From Parelaphostrongylus tenuis (lineage: Eukaryota; Nematoda; Chromadorea; Rhabditida; Metastrongylidae): a stretch of DNA of 64,000 nucleotides. The number at the start of each line of letters is the position of its first letter. Positions within the stretch are counted from its first letter, which is position 1. The translations under genes and the position numbers were made by a program. Positions 54,292 to 64,000 of the stretch are shown piece by piece. The stretch is taken from positions 99,015 through 163,014 of the forward strand of contig JAHQIW010007085.1 in assembly GCA_019055375.1 (NCBI GenBank), read 5' to 3'. Below the pieces are notes generated by a model that saw only the letters and a list, made by a program, of their open reading frames with translations, had not been told where the DNA came from and made no database searches.

Positions 54292-56820
54292 GTTTGTAAA
54301 AATATTTATTTTTATCTCCTAAATTAGAAATGCTTGCATAATCTACTGGAAGCAAATTTCCACTTTTAGTTCACCACTTAGTTCACAAAAAGACAGCGAA
54401 ATTGGCACGCATCATCCACACGTAAAGATGCTGGAGGGAGAGTTCTCCTACTTTTGCAAGTGCTTTAGGAGCCTTCAATACTTTCACTTCAGAACAGAAT
54501 TCTTTGAAGCACATTTGTGATGAACTCCGCTTTTCCCAAACTCACGAGGATCAGTTGGTGGAGAATGCGTGTCAAAATTTTGATGAGAGCGAGGTGCGTG
54601 GAACGGATTGGTCAGAAAAAATTCATAGTGAATGCGCCGATTTCTCAAGTGATACGGCTTAAATTAAGCTCGCATCATTTCATTTGCGATGCCAAGACAT
54701 AAGTTCCTAACTCCACTAAAAATAAAGAAATTGCATTCGATAAAACTCGGCATTACATTTGCAGTCTTGAGAGAAAATCTGTAAGAGAAGCAATCAGCTT
54801 ACAAATTTGAAACATATTTTTCTATGCGAAAGGGTTTTGGCAGCAATTTAATAGGGCACTCTAATTACGTCGGTGACGCTTTGATGTTCCGATTAGCCTC
54901 TCCCTTTTGCTAATTTCCGTTATCAACGGAAAGGATCAATGAGCGACAAAATAAGAGCTTCTGCGAATTCTCTATGAAGGGTTTAAAAATAGGTGGGAAC
55001 AAGATAGCGATGGGAATCCGCTAATACAAGAAAGAAAAAGAAGACCGTGCCAGAATTGGTGGTAGGAAATACCTGCAATGAGGTGACTTGCGCCGAGGTA
55101 GAAAAATCTGACAGTTCATAGAGCTGACAGTGTATAAAAATGAGAAGTAGACTGGACACTGATAAGGGCGTTAATGAGGTGCCGAGATATCCATAGTCAC
55201 CTTTTCAACACTTTGAATTTCTTTTCAAAGTGGGTGCTTATGAAACGCCCCACTCGGCAGTTTTTTCAATTTTCAAAAGCAAATTAATTTTGTTGTTGTA
55301 CATTTCGCAAAGTGGAGTGCACTTCATCTGTGGAACGTCATAAGACTGTCAACTACGAAATTTGGAAGTTTCTTGATAAATCTGCGCTTTTAAAGTATTA
55401 TTATTGAGTGTTACAAAAAACACACGAAACCGTACCGACTTTGAATAAAAGTCTATCTTAGCGAATAGTAGAGGAAATCGTTTTCCAACTCTTAAAATTA
55501 TTATGCAGCATGCGTGGAATTGGACTTCAATTCTGAACAGCGCTCCATCGAATTGAAAAATGTGCTGGAAAGCGTTTCCTCACTGGGTAAGACTCATCTG
55601 TTGTGAGCGTCGCAGTGTGTGAAGCGGAATCTTCCACGTATTTTCAGAACGTTAACAAAAATCTTCGACTTAGAACGTAGTAAAATGTCTTCTGTGTTTC
55701 GTCAATCACAAACTGGAGGGAACTGTCTGCGCTGTCGTATCACCTCTCCAGTTATGAGTTTTCACGAACGATGACTGAAGCTGAATAATCAGTTCCGTGT
55801 TTAATAGTTTCGTGTTTAGGCGGTTGCTTGTTTATGCACGCCATATTGTAGTTGCTTCGTATTTGACCACTTCCTCATCTTGGCCTTTTTGTGTCGTGTC
55901 AGTTGAAATGCGAGCGATGACCAGCTTAGCTAAAGTACTCCATGCAAGCACTGAACTAAGTCATTGAATTTCGTTCATTGTTTCTACAAACCATTTTGTT
56001 GCGGATTATATGAGCAATGTTTTACAACGATATTTGGTGTAGATTGTTGCCACCTGTTGAACGTGAAGTCCCGCCGTTGAGTGACTCAAGCAGATGTCAG
56101 TAAGTCCTTCATCCTTACCTATCGCGTGATACTGCAACCCAGTGGATTGTCCTAGTTCTAAGGATTCGTTGAGCATTACATCTTTTTTCCAACCACCATT
56201 CCTCCGATAGCCTGACGTAAAGAACGGTGCTCATAATTTTCGATTATTGAGTTGAATCAGAACTTTTTATGCACAAGGTGCGGGAAACCCCTCGCATCGA
56301 TTTTTTCTACCGCAAACTCAACAAAGCTAGGTAGTTTTTCGTCCTACTTATGTAACGGCCGAGTTTTTGATTTACTTGTGAAGGTAAGGATAACCATCAA
56401 GCAGAAAATGCGAGGATACAGTACTCACTGCTTTTTTTACAACATTCTCAATGCTCTTTAAAGCTCCTCAAGCGCGAGCTAACTTCAGCTCTATTCTGGA
56501 GCCATGCCGTTCATCATGCTGACTTCCCATAGACGTAGCTGAGACATTCAATATCAGTTTTTCTGAGCTGAAATATGGTGTATTCGAAATCAAACCGTTT
56601 TCTATAGACGTGGTCATCTTGAGGTTCAGCCAGAGACCAATGTTTGCCTAAGCGCGATCAAAATCGGTCAGCATTGAATCCATTTGTCGTATTCAAACTT
56701 TACATTCAGCAACCTGTTGAATTATTTATTCATTTATAGTTTATCAATAGCTCTAAAAATGGAGGTCTTACCGCGCTTGATTTCTCTGCTGGCAGATATA
56801 CGATAAAGTTTAGATCAGGG
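54292..56820. other. no recognised gene
   Basis: Short frames only (for example 54517-54702 and 56252-56461 plus). The latter contains CTRCGKP and ends next to a GTAAGG donor-like site, but no partner exon was found. Confidence 0.35.
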
Positions 56821-56825
56821 CCACT

Positions 56826-57080
56826 TTATTGTTGCGAAGGTGATATATTACCGAGAATATTCTTTTTAAAATTCTTCATAAGAAACCGAAACTGGGTAAC
56901 CTTGTTTTCATTAGGAAAACGAGAACGCTGAGAATTCTTATTCTCTCCGAAGCTTGTTCTCTCTTCATCAATGGACTCTTGTTGAGCAGACATGGGATTG
57001 GTAACAGTAGCATATCTTGAGCACAATCAGCACAATATTGACCGAAGTGTTGAAGGAATTTCGCCTTCTTCAAGGCCACG
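56826..57080 (-). other. possible coding remnant, pair with 57.5-57.7 kb
   Basis: The minus frame contains MSAQQESIDEERTSFGENKN then SQRSRFPNE, which parallels PAQQENIANERELSGEQKYD, LRRESNQRF at 57500-57680 (minus). Two related open segments about 650 bp apart suggest a duplicated exon or repeat coding part. Family unknown. Confidence 0.35.
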
Positions 57081-57499
57081 GAGAATCAGCAGACTCACAA
57101 TCTGCTCAGCCGAGCAGTTTCAGAGGCGGACCTCCAAAGACGGAGAATGTCGAGTGGTCGAATAGTTAACAGTGTGGAGTAAAGATTCTGAGAAAGTACA
57201 CGACATGATTCCACATTTTTTGCAGTTCAAGACCTTTTCCTCAAAATATCATTCTAAGCCAACCAACAACTTTTACAATCAGCGTCGGCTAATAGCAATT
57301 TATCTCTGTTTATGCAAGGGCATCGGTCAACATGTACTTGTGCTGCGTAAAATTTGTTCTTCATACAATCAACAGTTAGTGATTCCTGTTTTTTTGGTGG
57401 GCTTTAGCTCGTCTTCCAACCTTAAGGGATGGAGATTTGAATTCTTATCTTTGTCTCTGAAAAGGATTTTCAGGTGGCAGTACCAACGACTCATAGATT

Positions 57500-57690
57500 T
57501 TACTTGTTTTCGGGTGGTGATTTGCTCCTCGCCCCAGTAATAATGAAACGCTGGTTCGACTCTCGTCTGAGGTCGTATTTTTGCTCACCACTCAATTCTC
57601 TTTCATTCGCAATGTTCTCTTGTTGGGCAGGCACAAGGATGTGAAGAACATTTTTACAGGGAGACGGTTCTGCTGCTAATATTTTAACAG
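57500..57690 (-). other. possible coding remnant, pair with 56.8-57.1 kb
   Basis: See the partner at 56826-57080. The open frame reads HILVPAQQENIANERELSGE and on to RSKSPPENK. No start, splice pattern or domain assigned. Confidence 0.35.
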
Positions 57691-57707
57691 CACTCGCGCT
57701 CTGAATT

Positions 57708-57738
57708 ATCATATATATACATATATATATATATATGA
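57708..57738. repeat. (TA)n microsatellite
   Basis: Short TATATA/CATATA tract. Confidence 0.9.
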
Positions 57739-58082
57739 AATTGTAGAATGGTCCTTTCATAATGTCATACTGTCAGCTTCACCAATTGTGTATGGCCACT
57801 TGGGTGTGCGCGGGGGAGTAGATTTTAGTTGAAATTTTAAATGGCACACTCTTGGAAAAACAATGCGAGTACTTTCTTGGATTGTAGGCAAAAAGGAATT
57901 TCCCTAAAACAATTCATTAGGAGATTTGTTAGTTGTAATGTAAAGGTGGGCACATACGAGTGAACTTCACTGCATTACTCGGACTAATCATCACCTATGA
58001 AGCACGAGTTTATTGCTGCTTTGATGTTTCAATAGATGTCGATCAAATGAAAGTGTTCATCTTAGACACAATGTAGCTCAGT

Positions 58083-59240
58083 CTCAGTTTCTGCTGACGA
58101 GAGCAGATGATAAGAAGAAGTTCTATCCAACTGGGAGCGATCCCAACATCCGAACCGCTCTGCTCACTACACTTTGCCACATCGTTCTCGACCAACGCCC
58201 ACTTTTTTTCACTTAACAAAACGAAGCTCGCACGAATAATAGAAAGCGTTGAAACCTAGACAGTGCCTCCAACCGTCAAGTGCTGCGGAGGAATATCTGC
58301 AGCCGTCACAGCCAAGTTGCACAACTTTGGCGGTGTGCTCATTTCGCATGTTCGCGTCAGCGTTATGCTGACATTAATGCGTGTATCGTCTATCGCATGT
58401 ACTGCAAGAAATTAAGAACCTTAGAAACGGTTGAGACATTACAGCAGAAAATTAGAAATGCTAAGGAAATTTTTGAGAAGTCAATTTTTTTATTCTTCGC
58501 ATATTGTAGTACATTGAATAACATCATTTCCACAAGAAGAAAGATATAGAAAACTACCACAAAAATATCACAAATTTTGGAGGTTTCAATTTAATTTCTA
58601 TTATGATATTTTCGCTCTTTTTAAGAACATTTTTCAGCATTTTTTGGAATTGTTTGCTTTTTTGAACCATCAGCAAACACAGCTCTGTTCTATTACTTGA
58701 TATATTTCTTTTTGGAATAATCTAAACGAATGTTCAATACTGAATATCAACGCATATCCACCACTGATTGAGGAGTAACTCTTATGCATTCTAGTGGATC
58801 TTAAGTGATATTAACAGTAAGGTGACTCAAAATGGATGAGATTGTGGCATCAGGTAAGAGTGCATTACGGAAAGTCGTAACATTGGCGTTTGAGAACATC
58901 AAACATCTTAGGAGCCATTTTTTTCAATGATTCAAAAATTTATCCAACACTGTGTCAATGATTTTGTGTGAGGCTGTGCAAGCCATTTTATCTCCAGCAC
59001 GTTGATAAATGGTCAGAAATTTGGTGCTAAGTTTTTGCGCGGAGAAGGAAAAGAAACATCTGAGATTTGGGAGTTGCCAACTTGCTTTATGCTAAAGACG
59101 TTGTACAAATGCTTGCGGTCCTCCTTGGTAGATGCAATGCCACATACCTGAGTTTGGATGTCGTTATAGGTAAAGACTAATATGGCAACGTGGAAACTGA
59201 AACCGCTAACGGTGAAGATCCGAATGTCTGTTGCAACAAA
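58083..59240 (-). pseudogene. tandem decayed copy of the 52.8-54.3 kb secreted-protein gene
   Basis: Minus strand, exons in order. Exon 2 (about 59090-59235): IRIFTVSGFSFHVAILVFTY, NDIQTQVCGIASTKE, with a frameshift near the end. Exon 3 (about 58752-58906): MFDVLKRQC, frameshifts, then a PLEC remnant. Exon 4 (about 58263-58410): TCEMSTPPKLCNLAVTAADI, PPQHLTVGGTV, stop. Exon 5 (about 58083-58200): WSRTMWQSVVSRAVRMLGSL, PVG, stop. Intron sequences also align with those of the 52.8-kb gene (such as AACGCATATCC at the exon 3 donor and CAACAAACACAGCT / CAGCAAACACAGCT in intron 3), so this is a true tandem duplicate, not a retrocopy. Exon 1 was not recognised. Confidence 0.75.
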
Positions 59241-59639
59241 GTTTGTTGGCCTTTTTATTGACTAATCAAACTTTTCTTTTCACTCAAAAAACCCACCCAA
59301 TAATGAACCGTACCAGAAATGACCATCGTCTTGGTAGTTACTAATCGAGAGGTGATAAAAAAGATGTCGTCGAGGAATGCTACAGTTAGAGCGATAAAGG
59401 CAATTCTACTCATCTTTAAATAAACGTCGTTCCTCATGTTTGAAGAATAAAAAGTGACCACCACGTTCCCCACGACCTTATCTTACATGTTCTCATATGG
59501 ATAATTTTTGACGTTCTCAATGTTGAAACCGTCTCAGAATTTTTCGCAGTAATAACGACAATATGCGTTTTATAATGGTTCTTCGTTTCTCATTGTCAAT
59601 GCTGGTGAACAGTAGAAAAGTGATCATATTTCTGCTATC

Positions 59640-59860
59640 GACCGCTCCTTTATAGACTCGTTCAAAATGATATAATCTGATAAAGACATAACACGTCTTG
59701 AGCTGTTAGCTCTGGTGCTATACAGGTACCTGTTTCGTCCTAATGGGGCTCATCAGTAACACCCTCCCTCAGTTCAGCCGATCCCCTGAGGCTAGATAAT
59801 CCTCTATAAAGGAATCGACGTTAATTAAAAAATTATCACAAATCGAATGGTAGAATAACT
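59640..59860. repeat. family B element, copy 4 (left arm)
   Basis: TATAATCTGATAAAGACATA, ACACGTCTTGAGCTGTTAGC, then the hammerhead block, then CAGTTCAGCCGATCCCCTGA, TCCTCTATAAAGGAA, homologous to 37452-37640. The right inverted arm is not found, so it is truncated or rearranged. Confidence 0.75.
59714..59763 (-). ncRNA. type I hammerhead ribozyme candidate (family B, best copy)
   Basis: Minus strand. Stem I GGTGTTA pairs with TAGCACC over seven positions (one G-U). Core CTGATGA (59750-59756). Stem II GCCC-CATTA-GGAC with one mismatch. GAAA. Stem III palindrome ACAGGTACCTGT. Cleavage base A, then the second half of stem I (59714-59720). Every conserved core base is present. Confidence 0.78.
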
Positions 59861-59869
59861 TGACATTGC

Positions 59870-60405
59870 GCTGACCGGCAGTCGCAAGACGCATGCTCGA
59901 GGAAGCTCCATAGCACCAGACGGAGCAGCTCAAAGTGCTTCATATCCTTATCAGTAAAAAGAGGATATCTAGAAACAAAGATAAATGCGGTCGTCCTACG
60001 ATATGATATCAAAGGACTGATTTATCAAAATCAAAGTTGTAAATGTTTCGAGATTTTATTATGTAAATATTGCGGCATCGTATTTACAAATTCGTTTTTT
60101 TAAATAATATCAGTCTCCTAGCGAATTCTCAAAGTTTTTTGGGGTAGGTTCGCCCTTGATTTGCTATCGCATGCACGCATCACTCGCAGATTGAACTCAG
60201 GATCAAGACATATTGCCATTGCTTGTAATTAAAGAACCAGGAATAATAAGCAGCCACTTGATGACTCATCAATCTACTATTGTTCAGGTACTAAGCCAGT
60301 TACAATGGCGGGCAACTGATGTGGCACGGATTACAAGGAATCAATATGTCTTGTTCAGATCGATGGGTGACTATTGACGACTTCGTCTTCCTCAAAGTTT
60401 GAACT
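59870..60405. other. no recognised gene
   Basis: AT-rich, no credible frames or repeats recognised. Confidence 0.4.
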
Positions 60406-60408
60406 TAT

Positions 60409-60905
60409 TCAAGTGACGTCATCCGTAGAAATATGCGAAATACTTATGGTATGAGTAAGGCGTCGTAGTGCATCATAAATGAATAGAAATTTTCCATATA
60501 TTATAGGTTGCAAGAGAAGCTTGGTCTTATTTCCAGAATGCATAGTTGTACAACAATCAAGCTCAAACAAAAGACAAATCAGTAGTCGAAGTAGCCTCAT
60601 CCCATATCGAAACAAATCAGCCACATATCCGGCAATTAAGCTATTACAATCCAACTCATCAGCCAACATCCGGTAACTTATCGATGGCTCTTCTCCAATT
60701 CTATTGAACATTGCCCAGCGATCGAGTTCATGTGGAAGTCCCTCTCTTGACTTGTTCGGTAAACCGTCTCCTTCTTCACGCAATGTCTTGAACGAACGCT
60801 GAGCTGTACGAACATTTCAAATTTTGTCACCATATGCCTTGCAAATTCCTTGATGGGCTTCAGAAGCGTTGGCACCCAATTTCTAGTGGAAGTAGACCGG
60901 CAGAT
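60409..60905 (-). pseudogene. mariner-type transposase remnant
   Basis: Minus strand: GANASEAHQGICKAYGDKI, stop, NVRTAQRSFKTLREEGDGLP, NKSREGLPHELDR, then GEEPSISYRMLADELDCNS, LI. This follows the N-terminal helix-turn-helix layout of mariner transposases (A..I...YG...V..RTAQRWF..FR.G...L.(D/N)K.R.GRP.E.D, then PS.S.R.LA.EL.C). The DDE core is not recognisable further on; the frame continues to 60409 without mariner motifs. Confidence 0.65.
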
Positions 60906-61194
60906 AAATTTCTTTCTTAGACAATTTCATTTCAAAGGCTGTGGAGAATGATATATTGCTTGTTGTACAAAGAAACGTGTTTTTGATGAGCTCAAGTTCG
61001 CACAAAATACATGTGCAAATATTAGTTCCTCAGGTGATGTGATGCAGCTTTTTCCTAGAATCTAATAGTGAAAGTGATTTGCATACTCATACGTGGAACG
61101 TTACATAAGTACAACGGATTGTTTTACAGGAGCCATTTTTGAATAACCTCAGCGTAACCAGTAAAACAACTTTTCTTGACAAGTTTGGTATTAC

Positions 61195-61375
61195 ATCATT
61201 GATTTATAACAGCAGACGTTTCAAATAAAAACGGTATTGAGGCCATGGATGTGATTGGCTGTTTGAATTGCGGTCAATCCAATCTTTCCGGAGTGACTAT
61301 AAAGGAAACAGAATTATCCTAAACGCCAGCTGTTTTGAATAAACATTAGATCAATCTCGTTTTCCATTAAATCAA
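61195..61375 (+). mobile_element. degenerate PLE 3'-tail remnant
   Basis: GATTGGCTGTTTGAATTGCG, GTCAATCCAATCTTTCCGG, then AAACGCCAGCTGTTTTGAAT AAAC, parallel to GGCTTATTGGATTGCGGACA, ATTTGACCTTTCCAGG and AAACGTCAGCTGTGAATAAA in the intact PLE. An inverted AACAGCAGACGTTTC lies just before it (61209). Confidence 0.5.
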
Positions 61376-61784
61376 TCTCGTTTTCCCTTATCAAGAAAGT
61401 AATAAGTCAGATTAGTTCTCGGGAAGAATAATTTCGTAGTAACTGAAAGTTTTACCTATTACTACAAATATTCTACTACATTGGAAGGTTGATTTCTGTA
61501 ACCACAAATACTGTTGAGCGTTTTTCGGAAAATGCAACTAAATATGCTTCACTTTGTGTTTGAGGTGGTTTATCGATTTTCGCGTATCTTAATGACCGAT
61601 CATTACCAAAGCAACACTTTCATCAGTATTTAATGGACACAAATAACTCATTAGCTTTCAAAAATTTAGTGTAGGACATAATGGCCTGAGCGTTCTGATT
61701 TATAAGACCACTGTTCCAGGCTCCACTAGGAAATCGTAGAAATTCCTCTAGAAAATGACTGATAATTACTTGTTGAGACATGCA

Positions 61785-62085
61785 TGTGGTCTGCTAAGGG
61801 CAATTATACAGTGTAATACGCGTGTTTCGGCCATCCAGTTTCTTCAGTTGCACAGTGCCTTACTGTTTAACCAGTTCCGCAGGGATGTATTCCTTGCCAA
61901 AAGAAATCAACGCCGTGTCACTTATAGAAGTCATGTAGTGAAAATCACTAAATGGGCATGATATACACTCGATTGCTTTTGGCTAGTAATCGTGAACTAT
62001 CACATATGTCGCTTCGAGTGCTTCTTGAGACCACGCTCGAATTTAGATATGCCTGGTATTCATTCTTTTTGGCATATTGAAATTA
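61785..62085. repeat. family A element, single-arm copy
   Basis: Contains the hammerhead block, TACACTCGATTGCTTTTGGC TAG (as in the centre of the 49.5-kb foldback) and CGCTTCGAGTGCTTCTTGAG ACCACGCTC (as in 49470-49500, TTTCGAGTGGTTTCTTAAGA). It therefore joins the arm, centre and outer flank in one orientation. Confidence 0.6.
61811..61853 (-). ncRNA. hammerhead ribozyme-like motif (family A single-arm copy)
   Basis: Minus strand: GTGCAA pairs with TTACAC at five of six positions. Core CTGAAGA, weak stem II, GAAA, palindromic ACGCGT region, cleavage base A. Confidence 0.6.
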
Positions 62086-62689
62086 AATCATATTTAATTA
62101 TGCACTGCAGACTCACATTTAACGGGCTTATTGGAATTTGAGCGTGATCTCCAGAAACACTCCGAACGAATGGTATGCTTAGAAAATATTCACGTCTTTA
62201 TGCGAATTGCTCGCAAGAGCACCCCAATTATGTAAGTATGGTTCCAATTCCAAAACGGTAGCTGGAAGGTAATAAATTCTGTTGCCTGCTTCCGGGTGAA
62301 CATCAAAAGCGCTGCAAGTGCTGCGTTATCAACAAATTTATAAAATTGCTGTGAATGCCAAGATTTCTTTGAGGACCAAGTGGGACGTTTCGTTCTACGT
62401 CACGAGACATGAAATCTCACTCAACTATTGTGATGGTGGTTCCGTGCTCCATGAGAGAGGGCACATCTGGTGGGAGACGCAGACAATAATGGATGCGGGA
62501 AAACGGACCTGAGTTCTGAGGGAGTATTATTATCATGAAATGATGAAATTCCATTGAAGAGCTTATTTAGGTAATCCCGATTATTTAGAAACGTCATCTC
62601 TGAGAGAAGATAGAATATTAGCGAGCAGACTTTCATAACGTATCTTGAGTGAAAATAACATCTATCTATACGATTTTCAATGAGAAGAG

Positions 62690-62860
62690 AGGATGTGACA
62701 CAGTGGATGGTTAGGTGCACTGCATCGCATACAAGGTCAGTGGTACGATCTCGTGCTTATGATTCACCAACGTATCCATCCCTTTGGGAATATTTAGACA
62801 GACTAGGGAGTCTCTGATGTACTGATGGGCCTTGCAAAACCACCCGCACGTGGTGTCATT
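62690..62860 (+). mobile_element. tRNA-derived SINE, copy 4 (5' part)
   Basis: GGATGTGACACAGTGGATGG (A-box), GGTACGATCTCGTGCTTATG (B-box), TTCACCAACGTATCCATCCC, then the divergent body. 3' end lost. Confidence 0.7.
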
Positions 62861-63179
62861 GTTATTCGTAGAGGCGAGAAGTGAACGAGGAAAAAGGAAA
62901 TCATTTTGCGAGCATAGTGAAATAGAAGGATTAAGTGGAGCACGTGAAATGACAAAGATTGCACCACTAAATAATGCTCATAGTTGAGACTGGTCAAAAA
63001 ACTGGAGCGAAATTGTTGAAATGGCTTTGTATTGCAGTCTGCGAAGTCATCTTCACCAAATAAGCCTTGTTGTAATTGTTTTCGCTTACCTTGTGTAATT
63101 CTCTCTTCTGCTTTTGTTCTCATTCTCAGTTTTCTCCCGGTCTCAATCAACTAGCATGACGGCGGCATCTTGTGTCGCG

Positions 63180-63345
63180 AGAATGAAGGCGCTCATGGGA
63201 GCACATGCAAGCAGCACAACGTTCTCGCCACAGAGTCGCAGATGTCGCCGTCTAGAACTGCAAGGCAAGCGATGGCGCGATGCCGCGTGTCCGTCAGCGC
63301 CGGCTTTTCTCAAAGCGCTAAGGCATAGAAAGCAGCCCTGAACAC
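63180..63345 (+). repeat. family E interspersed repeat, copy 2
   Basis: GAATGAAGGCGCTCATGGGA, CCACAGAGTCGCAGATG, GCGATGGCGCGATGCCGC, TTTTCTCAAAGCG match 23718-23850. GC-rich. Confidence 0.55.
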
Positions 63346-63424
63346 TTTAGACTGGATTGTTAAGCGGCGAGCATTCTCATCCCGTTGGCAAAGTTTTTTT
63401 ATGCAAGACGGGAATTTATAACAA

Positions 63425-63600
63425 TCCGATAATAAGATAACATAAATTGAGTCTCTCATGAGGTCTGTTAGGCACTAATACAGTACTACACATGTGTTTC
63501 GCCACCACAGACCCATCAGCATCACGGTGCCTTTCGGTTCATTCGATCCCCTGCAGGATTAATATACCCTATATATAAAGAAGTCGACGCTGAATTATTC
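63425..63600. repeat. family B element, copy 5 (left arm)
   Basis: CCGATAATAAGATAACATAA, GTCTCTCATGAGGTCTG, a hammerhead block, TTCGGTTCATTCGATCCCCT, ATACCCTATATATAAAGAA match the other family B copies. Hammerhead on the minus strand at about 63470-63529: CTGATGG (last core A changed to G), GTCTGTGGTGGC, GAAAC, palindromic ACACATGTGT, with GGCAC/GTGCC closing distally. Confidence 0.65.
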
Positions 63601-63610
63601 AAGACAACGC

Positions 63611-63842
63611 ATGTCGAGTGATTAAATCCGCGACATTGCAGTGATCAACAGTCGAGAGCTCATGGTTGGTGGAATGAATCATGCCCTTACTTTTGACTGT
63701 TTTTATAGACCTCGTTCGAAAAAATCTTATAATGTGAACTGTATATAAACAGCTGAAAGTGAGGGTATGCTTCATTCTACAAGACATGAACTCTCGATTG
63801 TTGGTCTCTGCAGTGCCGAGGGATTTTATCACTCGGCATACG
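63611..63842. repeat. foldback with about 93-bp arms
   Basis: 63611-63703 and 63750-63842 are inverted copies (ATGTCGAGTGATTAAATCCG / CGAGGGATTTTATCACTCGGCAT, and GTCAAAAGTAAGGGCATGA / GCTGAAAGTGAGGGTATGC) around a 46-base spacer. The outer sequence resembles the interior of family B copy 1 (CAAGTCAAGTGATAAAACCG). Confidence 0.8.
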
Positions 63843-63854
63843 GGTGGGATTGGA

Positions 63855-63893
63855 AAAAAAAAGGACGGGGAGAGGGGGGGGGGGGGGGGAAAA
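63855..63893. repeat. poly-A / poly-G low-complexity tract
   Basis: A run of A then a G-rich stretch of about 18 G, typical of a low-complexity or hard-to-sequence site. Confidence 0.9.
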
Positions 63894-64000
63894 TAGATAC
63901 GCGGCTGAAAAGCTGGTTGCGGGGAGGGTGGCGTGGTCGGGGTCTTCTCCGATTGTTCGCTCTACTCATGGTCTTGTCCGTCGTCTTCTGCTGATCATGT

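Noticed and set aside
57035..57085. TTTCGCCTTCTTCAAGG, resembling the inverted PLE hammerhead end
   Set aside because: No room for stem II between the boxes and no stem I pairing; probably chance.

Overview
This looks like a eukaryotic, most probably nematode, genomic window (inference: hookworm-like clade V strongylid). Reasons: Penelope-like, RTE-type, piggyBac-type and mariner-type element remains, tRNA-derived SINEs, very long microsatellites, AT-rich intergenic DNA, and a multi-exon secreted-protein gene family with consistent GT..AG introns. There are no bacterial-style operons. Host coding sequence is sparse and almost all of it is spliced.

Layout. 1-3.4 kb: a Penelope-like element (PLE) with an intact RT + GIY-YIG ORF, joined head-to-head to the N-terminal part of a second PLE and abutting a decayed piggyBac-type transposase. 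4.1-4.7 kb: two repeats carrying hammerhead ribozyme motifs. 6 kb: a decayed member of the secreted-protein family. 7.7-18.1 kb: two fragments of a second PLE family, a 3.4-kb (TGAA)n tract followed by (TG)n, SINEs, and the first copy of a terminal-inverted-repeat (TIR) family with hammerhead motifs. 18-24 kb: an RTE scrap, a probable minus-strand gene at 21.9-22.5 kb and a GATAGT minisatellite. 24.4-25.9 kb: exons 1-3 of the secreted-protein family. 30-35.2 kb: a pile of PLE copies. 35.36-35.71 kb: exons 4-5 of the same gene type on the same strand and in compatible phase. 36-46 kb: repeats, tRNA-Gly-like repeats, another TIR/hammerhead element and a decayed family member. 49.5-50.0 kb: a near-perfect 510-bp foldback with a hammerhead in each arm. 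50.2-54.3 kb: a family exon remnant, an RTE 5' half, and the best complete five-exon family member (minus strand). 58.1-59.2 kb: its decayed tandem copy. 59.6-64 kb: more TIR/hammerhead elements, a mariner remnant, a SINE and a second foldback.

Two themes stand out. First, three repeat families (called A, B and C here) plus the PLE ends carry sequences that fold as hammerhead ribozymes. These have a CUGANGA core, a closed stem II, GAAA, a palindromic stem III, and stem I halves that pair in several copies. In families A and B the motif sits inside terminal inverted repeats. Second, at least seven loci are copies of one small secreted protein family with a fixed five-exon structure. Most are decayed and interrupted by the mobile elements. 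All gene models come from reading splice sites and comparing copies inside this window; no database search was possible.
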